Of a stretch of DNA of 64,000 nt, positions 21,428-30,951 are shown one piece after another; within the stretch, counting starts at the first letter, position 1; each line of letters opens with the position of its first letter. The notes under the pieces were generated by a model that had not been told where the DNA came from, made no database searches, and saw nothing but the letters and a program-made list of their open reading frames with translations. The DNA is from Linum tenue. Lineage: Eukaryota > Streptophyta > Magnoliopsida > Malpighiales > Linaceae. The translations under genes and the position numbers were made by a program. The stretch spans positions 16,058,001 to 16,122,000 of the forward strand of contig CAMGYJ010000011.1 in the NCBI GenBank assembly GCA_946122785.1. Direction: 5' to 3'.

Positions 21428-24400
21428 TTACATCCTGGAATTCAGCCAGGTCTGAAAATAAAAAACACGGCACGTAGCCGACAACAATGAAAGGGCTTTC
21501 CTAGCCACCAAATGGGATACCCTATTGTGACGCCGACCTACAAATCGTACCCTATACCCCGAATGACTGGAAAAATAAGAAAACACTTCTTCAAGCACAG
21601 CCCCCATCCGAGTACCACCAATCTCTGCCCTATTGATTTTATCAATAATAACCTTGGCATCACCTTCAAATTGCACCACCGATAACCCACGCCTCCGACA
21701 CCACCAAATCGCCTCCCGGAGAGCAAGAGCCTCTACGACCAAAGGATCATCGACCCCCTGGAATTGTACTCCCAAAACCCCCAGAATCTCCCTAGCTGGC
21801 GTCATGATTACCACCCCCCCAGCGGAATGGGACCCATGGCGTGTCGCACCATCCCACATACAAATAACCGAGTTATTCTGCACTGGATTCAAGGGGTTTG
21901 ATATAGGGTTCCCTGTTACCAAAACTGGATCAGGTGGTAGTCGTAACCATTCATCCAGCTGCTGGTTATACTGCCTCAGCAATGCTGGGATCCCAAACTG
22001 CTTCCCTTCGAAGACTACCCAGTTCCGAGAACGCCAAATACGCCAGAGGACAGCCACCACCGCACACACAAGATCTGGTTGGCGGACAACTGCCAGTAAC
22101 TTCTTAAGAAAGAGCGGGAAGGTATGGCGGGGGAGCGCCTGCCCTAGATGCTCCAATCCAGTATAATCCCAAAGGGCACGGGCTACCGGGCAATCCAGAA
22201 ATAAATGCTCCATTGTCTCATTCTCCGCCCAGCAAACTGGACACCGGGGCTGCACCATGACATCCTTCCCCCGAAGAGCCTCCGTTGTTGGTAGAATACG
22301 GTTAAAAATCTGCCACACAAATACTTTCAACTTAGGCGGAATATTCGCCTCCCATAATCGAATCCAACTTTTCCTGTCCATCCAGCTAACCGTGGACCGC
22401 CAACTATTAGCACGTTGATCCAATCTCACCGCCAGATGGTACGCAGACTTAACAGAGAAGTCCCCATCCGCCGAGTCATGCCAGACCATTCTATCCTCAA
22501 CACCACCACGGGGGAGCGGGATGGCTTTGATAGCCTGACAGGTCTGAGGATCAAACCACTGATTAAGCTTAGACTCACACCAACACCCTTCTCCTGGAAC
22601 AATAACCTCCTCAACCAGGGGACCTCCCCCCTCCGGAAGCACCATCGGGTTAAATTGCGGGGGAGACGGGTGTAAGCGAGGAACCCAGTTAGAAGTCAGG
22701 AGGGTGGCTGTCTGGCCATTCCCAATCTGCCATCTAATCCCCTCCTCCAGTAATTGTCGACCATGCAGGATACTTTGCCACCCCCAAGATGGGCGGGATC
22801 GCGCTTGAGCAGAGAGGAAGGTTCCCGTAGGGAAATATTTACCCTTATAGACCTGAGCCAACAGAGAGTGAGGTTCAGTAATGATCCTCCACCCAATCTT
22901 GGCCAGCAGAGCCTGATTAAAATGCTCAAACCGACGGAAACCCATTCCACCGTCATGCTTGCTTCGACACATATTCCGCCATGACACCCAACGGATTCTG
23001 GACTGGTCCTCCTCCACACCCCACCAGAACCTAGCTACATGCTTATCAAGGAGTCTGCACAGGGACAGAGGGAGCTTGAAACATGACATAACATGCAACG
23101 GTAATGCCAAAGCGATCGACTTTATCAAGACCTCTTTAGCTGCCCAGGAGAGCGTCCTCCGTTTCCACCCCTGTAGTCTCTCCAGAAGTTTTTCCTCCAA
23201 ATAACGAAAAGTCATCATCTTAGAGCGAGCAATAAGGGTTGGTAGCCCCAGATACTTATCATGGACCCCTACTGCTCCAACCCCCAGAATCTGGGCCAAA
23301 AACTCCTGGTCAGGCAAAGCAATATTCTTACTAAAGCAAACAGCAGATTTATCCAAATTGACCCTTTGTCCACTGAGTTCCTCGTATTCATTCAACACCA
23401 CAATCAGGTTCTCACATTCCTGGAGGGAACCCCTCAGAAATAAATAGGAATCATCCGCAAAGAACAGGTGCGAGATACGAGGAGCCCGAGGAGCGACTTT
23501 AACCCCCTGAAGTTTTTGTTCGGCAATAGCTTTCTGAAGGAGTGCCGCAAACCCCTCGGTGCATAGCACAAACAGGAGAGGAGACAAAGGATCCCCCTGT
23601 CGGAGCCCCCTAGAGGGTGAGAAGAATCCAGATGGAGTGCCATTCATTAGAACCGAAAAAGAAGTTGTTCTAAGACATTCGTGAACCCATCCCCGCCAGG
23701 TAGAGTTAAATCCCATCTTTTCTAACACAGCAAGGAGAAAGGGCCATTCGACTCTATCATAGGCCTTTTCCATGTCAAGCTTTAGAGCCATGAACCCTTT
23801 CTTCCCTGTCTTTTTTATCTTAAGATAGTGCATCAACTCATGCCCCAGGAGGATATTTTCCACTATTTGGCGCTCCCGGATAAAAGCATTCTGACCTCTA
23901 GAGACAACATGAGGCAACAAACTAGCCAGACGTTCAGCCATAATCTTTGTAATGATTTTGTAGACAAACTGACAAAGGCTTATAGGCCGAAGCTGTTTCA
24001 TGGTTTCCACGTTATCCACTTTAGGGATCAAGGTCAGCCAGGTATGATTAAAGCTGCGGAGCATCCTGCTTGTTCTAAAAAACGAGCAGACCGCGTCTAC
24101 AACAGACTCGCCAACAATGTCCCAGAAAGCTTTGAAAAATTTTCCCGTGAACCCATCCGAACCAGGAGCTTGTTTTGAACCCATGGAGAAAACAGTCCTC
24201 CTAATTTCCTCAGGGAGGACTTCAGCCGTCAGGCTGTCATTCATTTCCGGAGTAATACTCTGAGCAATGGGTAACACAGCAACCCTTTCTCTTATATTTC
24301 CTACTTGGTTCTCCGAGGCAAAAAGGTTACTATAGAAGCTACAAGCAATGCCTGCCTTCCCAGCTTCATCAGTAATCCACTCTCCGTTATCATCTCGGAG

Positions 24401-25522
24401 ACCAGCCACAAAATTACGTTTACGTCTGGTCCTCGTGACTGTATGAAAATATGAGGTATTTTTGTCACCTTTTTTCAACCAGTGGACTCTAGATTTCCGT
24501 TGCCAGTAAATCTCTTCCGCATCCCACTGTCTGCTTAATTCAACTTCCAGCTCGCGAATAGTGTCCCAATCAATGGGATGGACCGATCTTACCTGGTTAA
24601 TTTCCGCCTGGAGTGTTTTGATATTCCGAAGGGAATTCGTTGTACCCGCCCTACTCCAGTCATAAAGTAAGTGGCGCAGCTTTTTCAAGCGTTCCCACAG
24701 CTGAAACATAGGAGTACCGGCGATGTCATCCCTCCAAACATAATTAACCATGGCCCGGACCTCCGGATTATCTGCCCAGCGAGCATCAAATCGGAACAAT
24801 GGACGAGTACTTCTGGAATATGGCTTATCCGAGAGGAGGAGAGCCCTATGGTCCGATCCCTGGTCAGTAAAATGCTTGACCAAAGTCTCCGGAAAGTGAT
24901 CAATCCAGCCTTGAGAGCATAAGGCTCGATCCAGTCTTTCTCGAATACAAGCCGCACCCATCCTCCTATTAGTCCAAGTGAACATGTCCCCTTGATATCC
25001 CGGGTCATGGAGACCAAGAACTTGCACAAAGTCGCGAAGGCTAATAGATTGAGCTATATTCCAAACGTTCCCTCCCTCCTTCTCACTCTCACGAAGAGTA
25101 GTGTTAAAATCACCTATAACCACATAGGGAAGCGAGATATCAGCACAAATTTGCTGAAGCTGAGCCAACTGAGTTGCTCTGATAGCAAGGTTACAACTAA
25201 TATAAACCGAAACCACCACATAAGAAAAGGAATTTTCATTAACTCGAGTGCAAATACAAAAATCCGAATTGAAAAACACCGAAGCGTCAACTTCGGGGGA
25301 CCAAGCTATAACTAATCCACCAGATGCTTCAAACGCATCAACAAAGAAACAACGAGAAATATCAAAACCTAAACCGCGCATACGACGGGACACTACTTTC
25401 CGGCTCGATCGTGTTTCAGAAAAAAACACAAGATCCGGTTTATTCGAGCGAATTAACCCAAAAGCAGTTTGAAATGTGAGGGATGGTCCAATTCCTCTCA
25501 CATTCCAGGCGAGAAGCCTCAT
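21428..25522 (-). CDS. LINE B ORF2: endonuclease, reverse transcriptase, RNase H
   Basis: The 1364-residue product would nick target DNA and copy the LINE RNA at the nick. The N-terminal APE-type endonuclease (1-230) has N7 in LLAWNVRG, E36 in FFSET, D138 and N140 in GDFN, and D224-H225 in GSDH. The reverse transcriptase spans about 430-760, with D583 in LDMEKAYDRVEW, the GLRQGDPLSPLLF box (638-650) and D690-D691 in FFADD. A zinc-binding part with CPVCWAENETMEHLFLDCPV follows around 1100. The C-terminus is an RNase H domain with CMWDGA, EALALREAIWW and FEGDAKVIIDKIN; the last position reads RRHNRVSHLVARKA, with H instead of the usual D. The start codon overlaps the ORF1 stop as ATGA, pointing to coupled translation. 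All key RT and endonuclease residues are present. Confidence 0.92.
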   Translation of the reverse strand: MRLLAWNVRGIGPSLTFQTAFGLIRSNKPDLVFFSETRSSRKVVSRRMRGLGFDISRCFFVDAFEASGGLVIAWSPEVDASVFFNSDFCICTRVNENSFSYVVVSVYISCNLAIRATQLAQLQQICADISLPYVVIGDFNTTLRESEKEGGNVWNIAQSISLRDFVQVLGLHDPGYQGDMFTWTNRRMGAACIRERLDRALCSQGWIDHFPETLVKHFTDQGSDHRALLLSDKPYSRSTRPLFRFDARWADNPEVRAMVNYVWRDDIAGTPMFQLWERLKKLRHLLYDWSRAGTTNSLRNIKTLQAEINQVRSVHPIDWDTIRELEVELSRQWDAEEIYWQRKSRVHWLKKGDKNTSYFHTVTRTRRKRNFVAGLRDDNGEWITDEAGKAGIACSFYSNLFASENQVGNIRERVAVLPIAQSITPEMNDSLTAEVLPEEIRRTVFSMGSKQAPGSDGFTGKFFKAFWDIVGESVVDAVCSFFRTSRMLRSFNHTWLTLIPKVDNVETMKQLRPISLCQFVYKIITKIMAERLASLLPHVVSRGQNAFIRERQIVENILLGHELMHYLKIKKTGKKGFMALKLDMEKAYDRVEWPFLLAVLEKMGFNSTWRGWVHECLRTTSFSVLMNGTPSGFFSPSRGLRQGDPLSPLLFVLCTEGFAALLQKAIAEQKLQGVKVAPRAPRISHLFFADDSYLFLRGSLQECENLIVVLNEYEELSGQRVNLDKSAVCFSKNIALPDQEFLAQILGVGAVGVHDKYLGLPTLIARSKMMTFRYLEEKLLERLQGWKRRTLSWAAKEVLIKSIALALPLHVMSCFKLPLSLCRLLDKHVARFWWGVEEDQSRIRWVSWRNMCRSKHDGGMGFRRFEHFNQALLAKIGWRIITEPHSLLAQVYKGKYFPTGTFLSAQARSRPSWGWQSILHGRQLLEEGIRWQIGNGQTATLLTSNWVPRLHPSPPQFNPMVLPEGGGPLVEEVIVPGEGCWCESKLNQWFDPQTCQAIKAIPLPRGGVEDRMVWHDSADGDFSVKSAYHLAVRLDQRANSWRSTVSWMDRKSWIRLWEANIPPKLKVFVWQIFNRILPTTEALRGKDVMVQPRCPVCWAENETMEHLFLDCPVARALWDYTGLEHLGQALPRHTFPLFLKKLLAVVRQPDLVCAVVAVLWRIWRSRNWVVFEGKQFGIPALLRQYNQQLDEWLRLPPDPVLVTGNPISNPLNPVQNNSVICMWDGATRHGSHSAGGVVIMTPAREILGVLGVQFQGVDDPLVVEALALREAIWWCRRRGLSVVQFEGDAKVIIDKINRAEIGGTRMGAVLEEVFSYFSSHSGYRVRFVGRRHNRVSHLVARKALSLLSATCRVFYFQTWLNSRM

Positions 25523-27540
25523 TTAATCGGGTGGGACCACTCCAGGCTGGCTTCCTCCACCTTTTCCATATCCTCACTATCTTCCACAAACTGTTTCTTC
25601 GGAGTTGAGTCGGCCTCATTATGATCACTCAGCTGATCCAAAGAGCGTTTCAAGCTCCCGCCCAAAGGTGGCACTAGATTGGTCCCATATTCGTTGAGAC
25701 CAAACTGAGCACTCCCATCTCCTTGCACATCATTCTTATCAGTCGGCCCAGCATCCATTACCAGCCCAGCCTCGAAGGCTTGGACCACTTGTTGGACTCG
25801 CCCCGCCTGGATTTGGCGGCGAAACTTCCTCTTCCTAGCCGTAGCACGTTTTTTAAGCTCAAACAGGTTGACATCCTCGTCCGAAGACGTGTCATTCAAT
25901 TCCGCTTGGGCTGGACAGGCCTCGTTGGTGACTTTCCCCAGCTTAGCAAAAACAACGGAGTCATCATCCTCCGCCTCTTTTCCCAAATTCATCTCATGTC
26001 CCTCAACCTCTCGGCTAGGCGGGCAAACACGCAAGGGCATGGCATTAATGACCACATCTTTACGTGGCCCCTTCGGTTGCGGCAGCTGCTCTGAGACCAC
26101 ACCTTCCGCCTTTTTGGCTTTCAATTGCAGCTTGGTGCTATGGCGCTGCTGGTTATTAGCCCCAGTCCGAGAGACACGCGGTGGAGCATCCGCCTCGCCT
26201 GTAGTGCAGTCATCATTTCCCAACGACGCCAAGGGCTGGACGTGCATGGGAATTTCCTGTACTATGAACTCCTCTTCGGATTCCTCCTGGAGAAGCAGCC
26301 GGCGCCTTCGTGATGGGTCAATCTCCATGTCGTTGCATGGTGATTGTCGCGAGGGGCGAGCAGCATGATTCCGTCTTGGCCGCCGACCACGCTTCTCAGG
26401 ACGAGGAGCGTTCTCTTTTTCCTGCTGCATGACCCTTCTCGGGCGCTCCCCTCCTTCCTTTGCTTTTTTCCCGGCCATTATGGGAGATTGAGCAACACGT
26501 CCCTGATGTTGGTGGTTTTTTCGGCCCTGGGACCCAATAGCAATGCGAGGGCCCTTAGCTACAGGGAACCGAAGGGTGGGATTCCTCCCTTGCCGATTTG
26601 GCGACTCCACCTCCATGAACGGGTTATTGGAAGTCCCCATCCATAGAGGGCTAGTTTCAACCGCCGGCCGCACCCCTGTCTTCCCCGCCTGATGCTTCTC
26701 CCGGTCAGCTTCCCGGCGGACTTCTCGCGGCTTAGGAGGGGTCGGTTGGTGACCATTGCCCCTCCGATCTTTGTGCTCAGTGTTCACCCACACCGAACGA
26801 GGAGGATAGGGTCTTGGGGTGTCCTCTTCATCATAAATCTTATGGCCCATTTTTTTGGTCAGCATGTGCGGACCAAATCTTTCTTTCCCCGCCGGTGGGT
26901 CGAAAGTACAAGTCTGCCGTGAATGGCCAACACGCCCACAGTGAAAACAAAAGCTCGGTAAGTGTTCGTACTTCAAATGTACCCAAAAGCGACCAGTTTC
27001 TGCATTTGAAGCCATGATTTGGGAACGCAGCGGCTTGGAGAAGTCTAGCAGAACCTTCGCCTTGATGAATTGGCGCGCTGTATCCGAGCAAGCAAACAGT
27101 CCGACCTCCAGCACCTTCCCAATCATGGCCTCCGCAACTTTCTTCCCAAACTGTTTCGTACAGCAGTCCTCCGGTACCTCCCAAAGCTGGACGCGGAAGG
27201 GTGCGATGGCCAGGTCATCAAAAGTGCGCCTATTGATGGTAGGGGACCAGGCTCTCAAATGGAGAATCCTGTCTTTGATGACCCATGGAGATTGTTTCAG
27301 AACCCAAGCTTTAATAGCTTCCGTTGGGAGAACAAACTCATATAATCCATGCGCAACCATCCTGATCCTGATCCGACTTCTTCCCTGCCATGGGTTGTTC
27401 ACGGCCTCCCTCAACTCAGATATGGAGAATTGGTTCTCTGAGAAGAGGCAACCCAGCACCGTGCGAGCCCTCAGCATCCTCTCCGTTTGGACATCCTCCA
27501 GGGAGAACTCGACAATCTGTTCCTCAGCAATATGCGACAT
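25519..27540 (-). CDS. LINE B ORF1: DUF4283 and CCHC zinc-knuckle RNA-binding protein
   Basis: ORF1 proteins of plant L1 elements bind the LINE RNA and form the ribonucleoprotein. I take the start as the Met at 27540 (MSHIAEEQIVEFSLEDV), the usual beginning of this family, giving 673 residues. The frame is open upstream to 28245 (908 codons), but that part looks like leader. Residues about 25-175 form the DUF4283 domain (VLGCLFSENQFS to AKVLLDFSKPLRS). A perfect CX2CX4HX4C knuckle lies at 198-211 (CFHCGRVGHSRQTC). The rest is basic and low in complexity, with RRPRRNHAARPSRQSP-like stretches. The stop TGA at 25519-25521 overlaps the ORF2 ATG. Confidence 0.88.
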   Translation of the reverse strand: MSHIAEEQIVEFSLEDVQTERMLRARTVLGCLFSENQFSISELREAVNNPWQGRSRIRIRMVAHGLYEFVLPTEAIKAWVLKQSPWVIKDRILHLRAWSPTINRRTFDDLAIAPFRVQLWEVPEDCCTKQFGKKVAEAMIGKVLEVGLFACSDTARQFIKAKVLLDFSKPLRSQIMASNAETGRFWVHLKYEHLPSFCFHCGRVGHSRQTCTFDPPAGKERFGPHMLTKKMGHKIYDEEDTPRPYPPRSVWVNTEHKDRRGNGHQPTPPKPREVRREADREKHQAGKTGVRPAVETSPLWMGTSNNPFMEVESPNRQGRNPTLRFPVAKGPRIAIGSQGRKNHQHQGRVAQSPIMAGKKAKEGGERPRRVMQQEKENAPRPEKRGRRPRRNHAARPSRQSPCNDMEIDPSRRRRLLLQEESEEEFIVQEIPMHVQPLASLGNDDCTTGEADAPPRVSRTGANNQQRHSTKLQLKAKKAEGVVSEQLPQPKGPRKDVVINAMPLRVCPPSREVEGHEMNLGKEAEDDDSVVFAKLGKVTNEACPAQAELNDTSSDEDVNLFELKKRATARKRKFRRQIQAGRVQQVVQAFEAGLVMDAGPTDKNDVQGDGSAQFGLNEYGTNLVPPLGGSLKRSLDQLSDHNEADSTPKKQFVEDSEDMEKVEEASLEWSHPIK

Positions 27541-28609
27541 GGTGATCAGCTGCAAGGAAGGGAAGATATCATAAGAGTCATATGGCATTACATCCTCATC
27601 AACATGGCGGGAGTCAAAGCCCGACCACGGAAAGCATGATTGAGGGATCACAAGGAGTCGACACAAGACTGACTCTAGCCAAAGCCAAAAATCGTCCCCG
27701 ATCCCATTAAATATCCACATACCTGTGTGGCGGTCTTCGCTGGCAATGGCAGCACGATTATCAGTTGCAGAGGGCAGCTCTTGTTTTTCTGTGAGAGCAT
27801 CTCGTTGCCATGCAGTCCTTAAATAGGAGACTGACGTGCAGCTCCCCATTGGCAGCGAGAGACCCAATTGGGTTGGGACTCGGCAAATTAATTTCGATTT
27901 TGAATTTTTTATTTTCCAAGACGAATCATTGGATTGACGTCGGTAGTTACGTGAACACGTAACCGCTGAGAATCCTAATCCGTTACAGCGAATCAAAGGC
28001 CGCTGAGAGTCCGGAAAGGCTACGATTTTGGCGGCCAGAGAAACCAACGGCGATGCCGTGTTACGCTGGGAATTCCTCTCCGGCCGGTGGCCAGGAATAG
28101 TTCCGGCCTCCTTTTCGCCACTGAACTGACAGGAAAAACTCGCCCCATCTCGGGGTCTAAGTTTAACCTCAGGGGATAAATCTGGAGAGCTGTCCAGTGA
28201 GTTCTGGGCATCGGCTCTTGTGGACGGGCTGGATGTCCCCTTCATCCCAACCCATCTCGCTTGCTGACGGCAGTGCGAATCTCCACGCCGTCAATTTGCA
28301 GGTCCTTTGTTTTTTACTTGGATGGAGGTCAATACTCCCTCTTTTACTCCAGGAGAGCTGCGCCTTCTTTGAAGCTCCCGTGTGTGGTACAAGGGGCCTT
28401 ATGTTTGGTCCCCGCCCGATATTGCAATCGGGTCTTCAATACCAGACCACCAGCCCGGTGGATATCCTGACAAGCTGCCGGAATCGCCTGATTCTGCGTG
28501 CGTTCTTGGTTTGCTATGGCCACTTTCAGTATGCTCTCGCAAAAACGCCAAAGGAGATGGGCGGCGTCATGGAAGAATACCAGGAGAGAGGCGAGAGCCT
28601 CTGTCCACA
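27541..28609 (-). promoter_or_regulatory. LINE B 5' leader and probable internal promoter region
   Basis: The region between the 5' end and the first family-typical Met is about 1.07 kb and GC-rich. From 28245 it is open in the ORF1 frame for 235 codons without a stop. L1-type elements carry an internal promoter in this position. I see no specific box, and the open frame may be either chance or a real N-terminal extension. Confidence 0.5.
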
Positions 28610-28620
28610 TTTTTTTTTTT

Positions 28621-29005
28621 GAAGACTCACTTTGGATGAGTTCTATTCCTTTCTTTGAATTTTCTTCATCTCTATTCCCTGACTGGTTGTCATTGTACAT
28701 GTCGAAAGAGTACTATTTGAACCAATAAGCTACATGAAAACACAATTAGCTAGTAATGAACAACATGAATATACTACTTAAACGTAATACATTAACAATG
28801 ATATTATTTATAATTTAGATGATAAATTTATTTTAGTAAAAATCCAACCTGTGAAAACACATCAAGGTACCATTGTAAATTATAAAAATATTTATCTCAC
28901 CGTTTTTTTTAATTAGACTTGCCTTGAATAAAATCCTCATCTCATCCAAACCCAACGTCACTATGTCGATCAGTTTAGCTCTCTAAAACTTTATTTATCT
29001 CTTCA
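28621..29005. other. AT-rich sequence between LINE B and Helitron 1
   Basis: This is presumably the other side of the intron or intergenic site into which LINE B inserted. No ABCF3 exon is visible here. Confidence 0.4.
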
Positions 29006-30951
29006 TCTATCTATCTATCTATACATAATATTATGGAAATTCAAAAGTAATTGTTTGCCACCTAAGCACTTGGAGAGCTCACAAATTGCCAAGGTGGACA
29101 ATATTTTTACAAAAAGAAAAATAGTTATTGATATATTTATGGAGCTATCTCTCTCTTCATTTAATATTTCATTTCCTTTTTATCCTTTTTTTGGTATTAT
29201 CAATGTACACAATAATAAATAATGTATGAAAAGTGACATATATTACATTTGTTATCTCTAACTTTTTTAATATTTATTTTTCTTTTCCAATACTTCCTTT
29301 ATGTTTTTGTTTTTACTTTTGCATTGTATAGATGTACGCAACAATAGACTAATGTCTTTGAGTCACACATATAACTTTTTTGTCAACCAAAAAAATATCT
29401 TATTAAAGCTCACTAAGTAAATTTTTAACTCACTTTTACAATAATTTACAAATATGTTACATTTTGATGAACAATTTATACAAACACACATACATAATAA
29501 CATTTTATCGCGACAAAATAACGATGAAAATTAAAGAGAGAAAACAAAAAACGTTTGAATAGAAACTTGACAAAGCAATAAAATCTATTTCTTAAACAAA
29601 AACCTTATTCATTCTAATTAAGTGAAAAAATATGAATCATAGGTGCAATAATTTACAATGTATCCTAAGTTCAAATTACTAATATTTTGCATTTTTGTTC
29701 TAGATCGTGTTAATTTAGCAAACTCTACTGAAGTTTTACGTCATATGTTAAGAAATTTAATTTTCAGACTTGGAGTAATAAATTTTCAAGGATTATAAAT
29801 CAAAAAATTTAAAATGACTTCGTATGATTGTTGATGAACTTGACTTCATATCTTAAGATGAAAAAAGAGATACATTAAAAAATGATACATGTGAAAGTTA
29901 AATGAATCTTTGCTAAACTGTATGTTAAACATCATGTGTTCATCAACCACTGACCAATCATCGTAAGAGATATGATCTTTCTTAGCAAACACATACTTTT
30001 TTTTTGCAATAAAACACATGCATAAATAATAATATATTTACGAAATAAAATAATTCAATGAAAATTCAATGGAGCAAGAATAGATCACCTCATTGGATAA
30101 ATGAAGATGATAAGTAAGAATAACTTTTCTCTCACTTATAATATGTCCTTCCATCCCTTATTTTCTTTTACAATTGTTCATATTTCCCTTATTTTCTTAA
30201 CATTTTACAAATCCCGGTAAAAAACAAGCATTAATTGCACTGAAAAATAATTAATCTCTTTTTAATATATATGCTTATATATTGACAATAAATGTGGCAA
30301 TACAAAAAATGCATATATTAGTATAAGTAATGAAGTTTTTATTTCTAAACAAATACCAAACATAAATAAATTTTAGAAAACGAAGGTTCTACAAGTTGTA
30401 AAATTATACACTAACGCATTATATTAAGATCAAAATTCGTATGTGAGTATCTTGGATTTAGATTCTAAAACAATATATAAACAACGACAATGAGTCTCAG
30501 TTAGTCCAAATTAAATTTCAGAAATTAGCAATTGATACATATTGTATAAAAGACTAAATACAAATAAGATCTTACAGTAAACTTATGAACATTCAAAGTG
30601 TCAACTTTAAATTGGGATGAAGAAATTTATCCAATAATGAAGTATATATACAAAGAAACTCTCCATAAGATGTCCTCATCTGAACAACATGGATTCATAA
30701 TAAAATAGAAAAAATTGTACATGGACGTGGTATACCTTTGTGACATGGTTTATGATTAGAGAATTCAAACAGTATAAGTGAATGTGCTAAGTATTGAGAA
30801 TTTTCAATATATAGACACACCACATACTCACTTATCAATACAAAATATAATAAATTTAGAAGTTCTAAAATAGTTTAAACATATAGATAAATTGAATTAA
30901 TGTCAACGATAAAATGAAACTCTCCGGCCAACGGGCCGGGTGAAAAGCTAG
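29006..30951 (+). mobile_element. Candidate non-autonomous Helitron 1
   Basis: The 3' end has the Helitron signature: a GC-rich hairpin (CCGGCC, loop AACG, GGCCGG at 30924-30939), a short spacer and CTAG at 30948-30951, followed by T. The 5' end is placed at A/TCTATCTATC (29005/29006), because Helitrons start with TC after an A, but this end is only a guess. The interior is AT-rich and noncoding. A second copy of the same 3' hairpin ends at 51630. Confidence 0.55.

Larger units (their letters stand above)
21378..28609 (-). mobile_element. LINE B, full-length L1-type element with both ORFs open
   Basis: This 7.2-kb minus-strand LINE has a poly(A) tail (T run 21378-21388 on the plus strand), ORF2 (25522 to 21428), ORF1 and a leader of about 1 kb. 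A second run of 11 T at 28610-28620 adjoins the 5' end, so the target duplication may be a T tract, which would be consistent with insertion into an existing T run of intron 1 of the ABCF3-like gene. Neither ORF has a frameshift or stop, unlike LINEs A, D and E. It is the only element here that could be autonomous. Confidence 0.9.

Noticed and set aside
21633..25315. Plus-strand ORFs over LINE B ORF2
   Set aside because: They are antisense shadows of the open ORF2 frame and carry no motifs.
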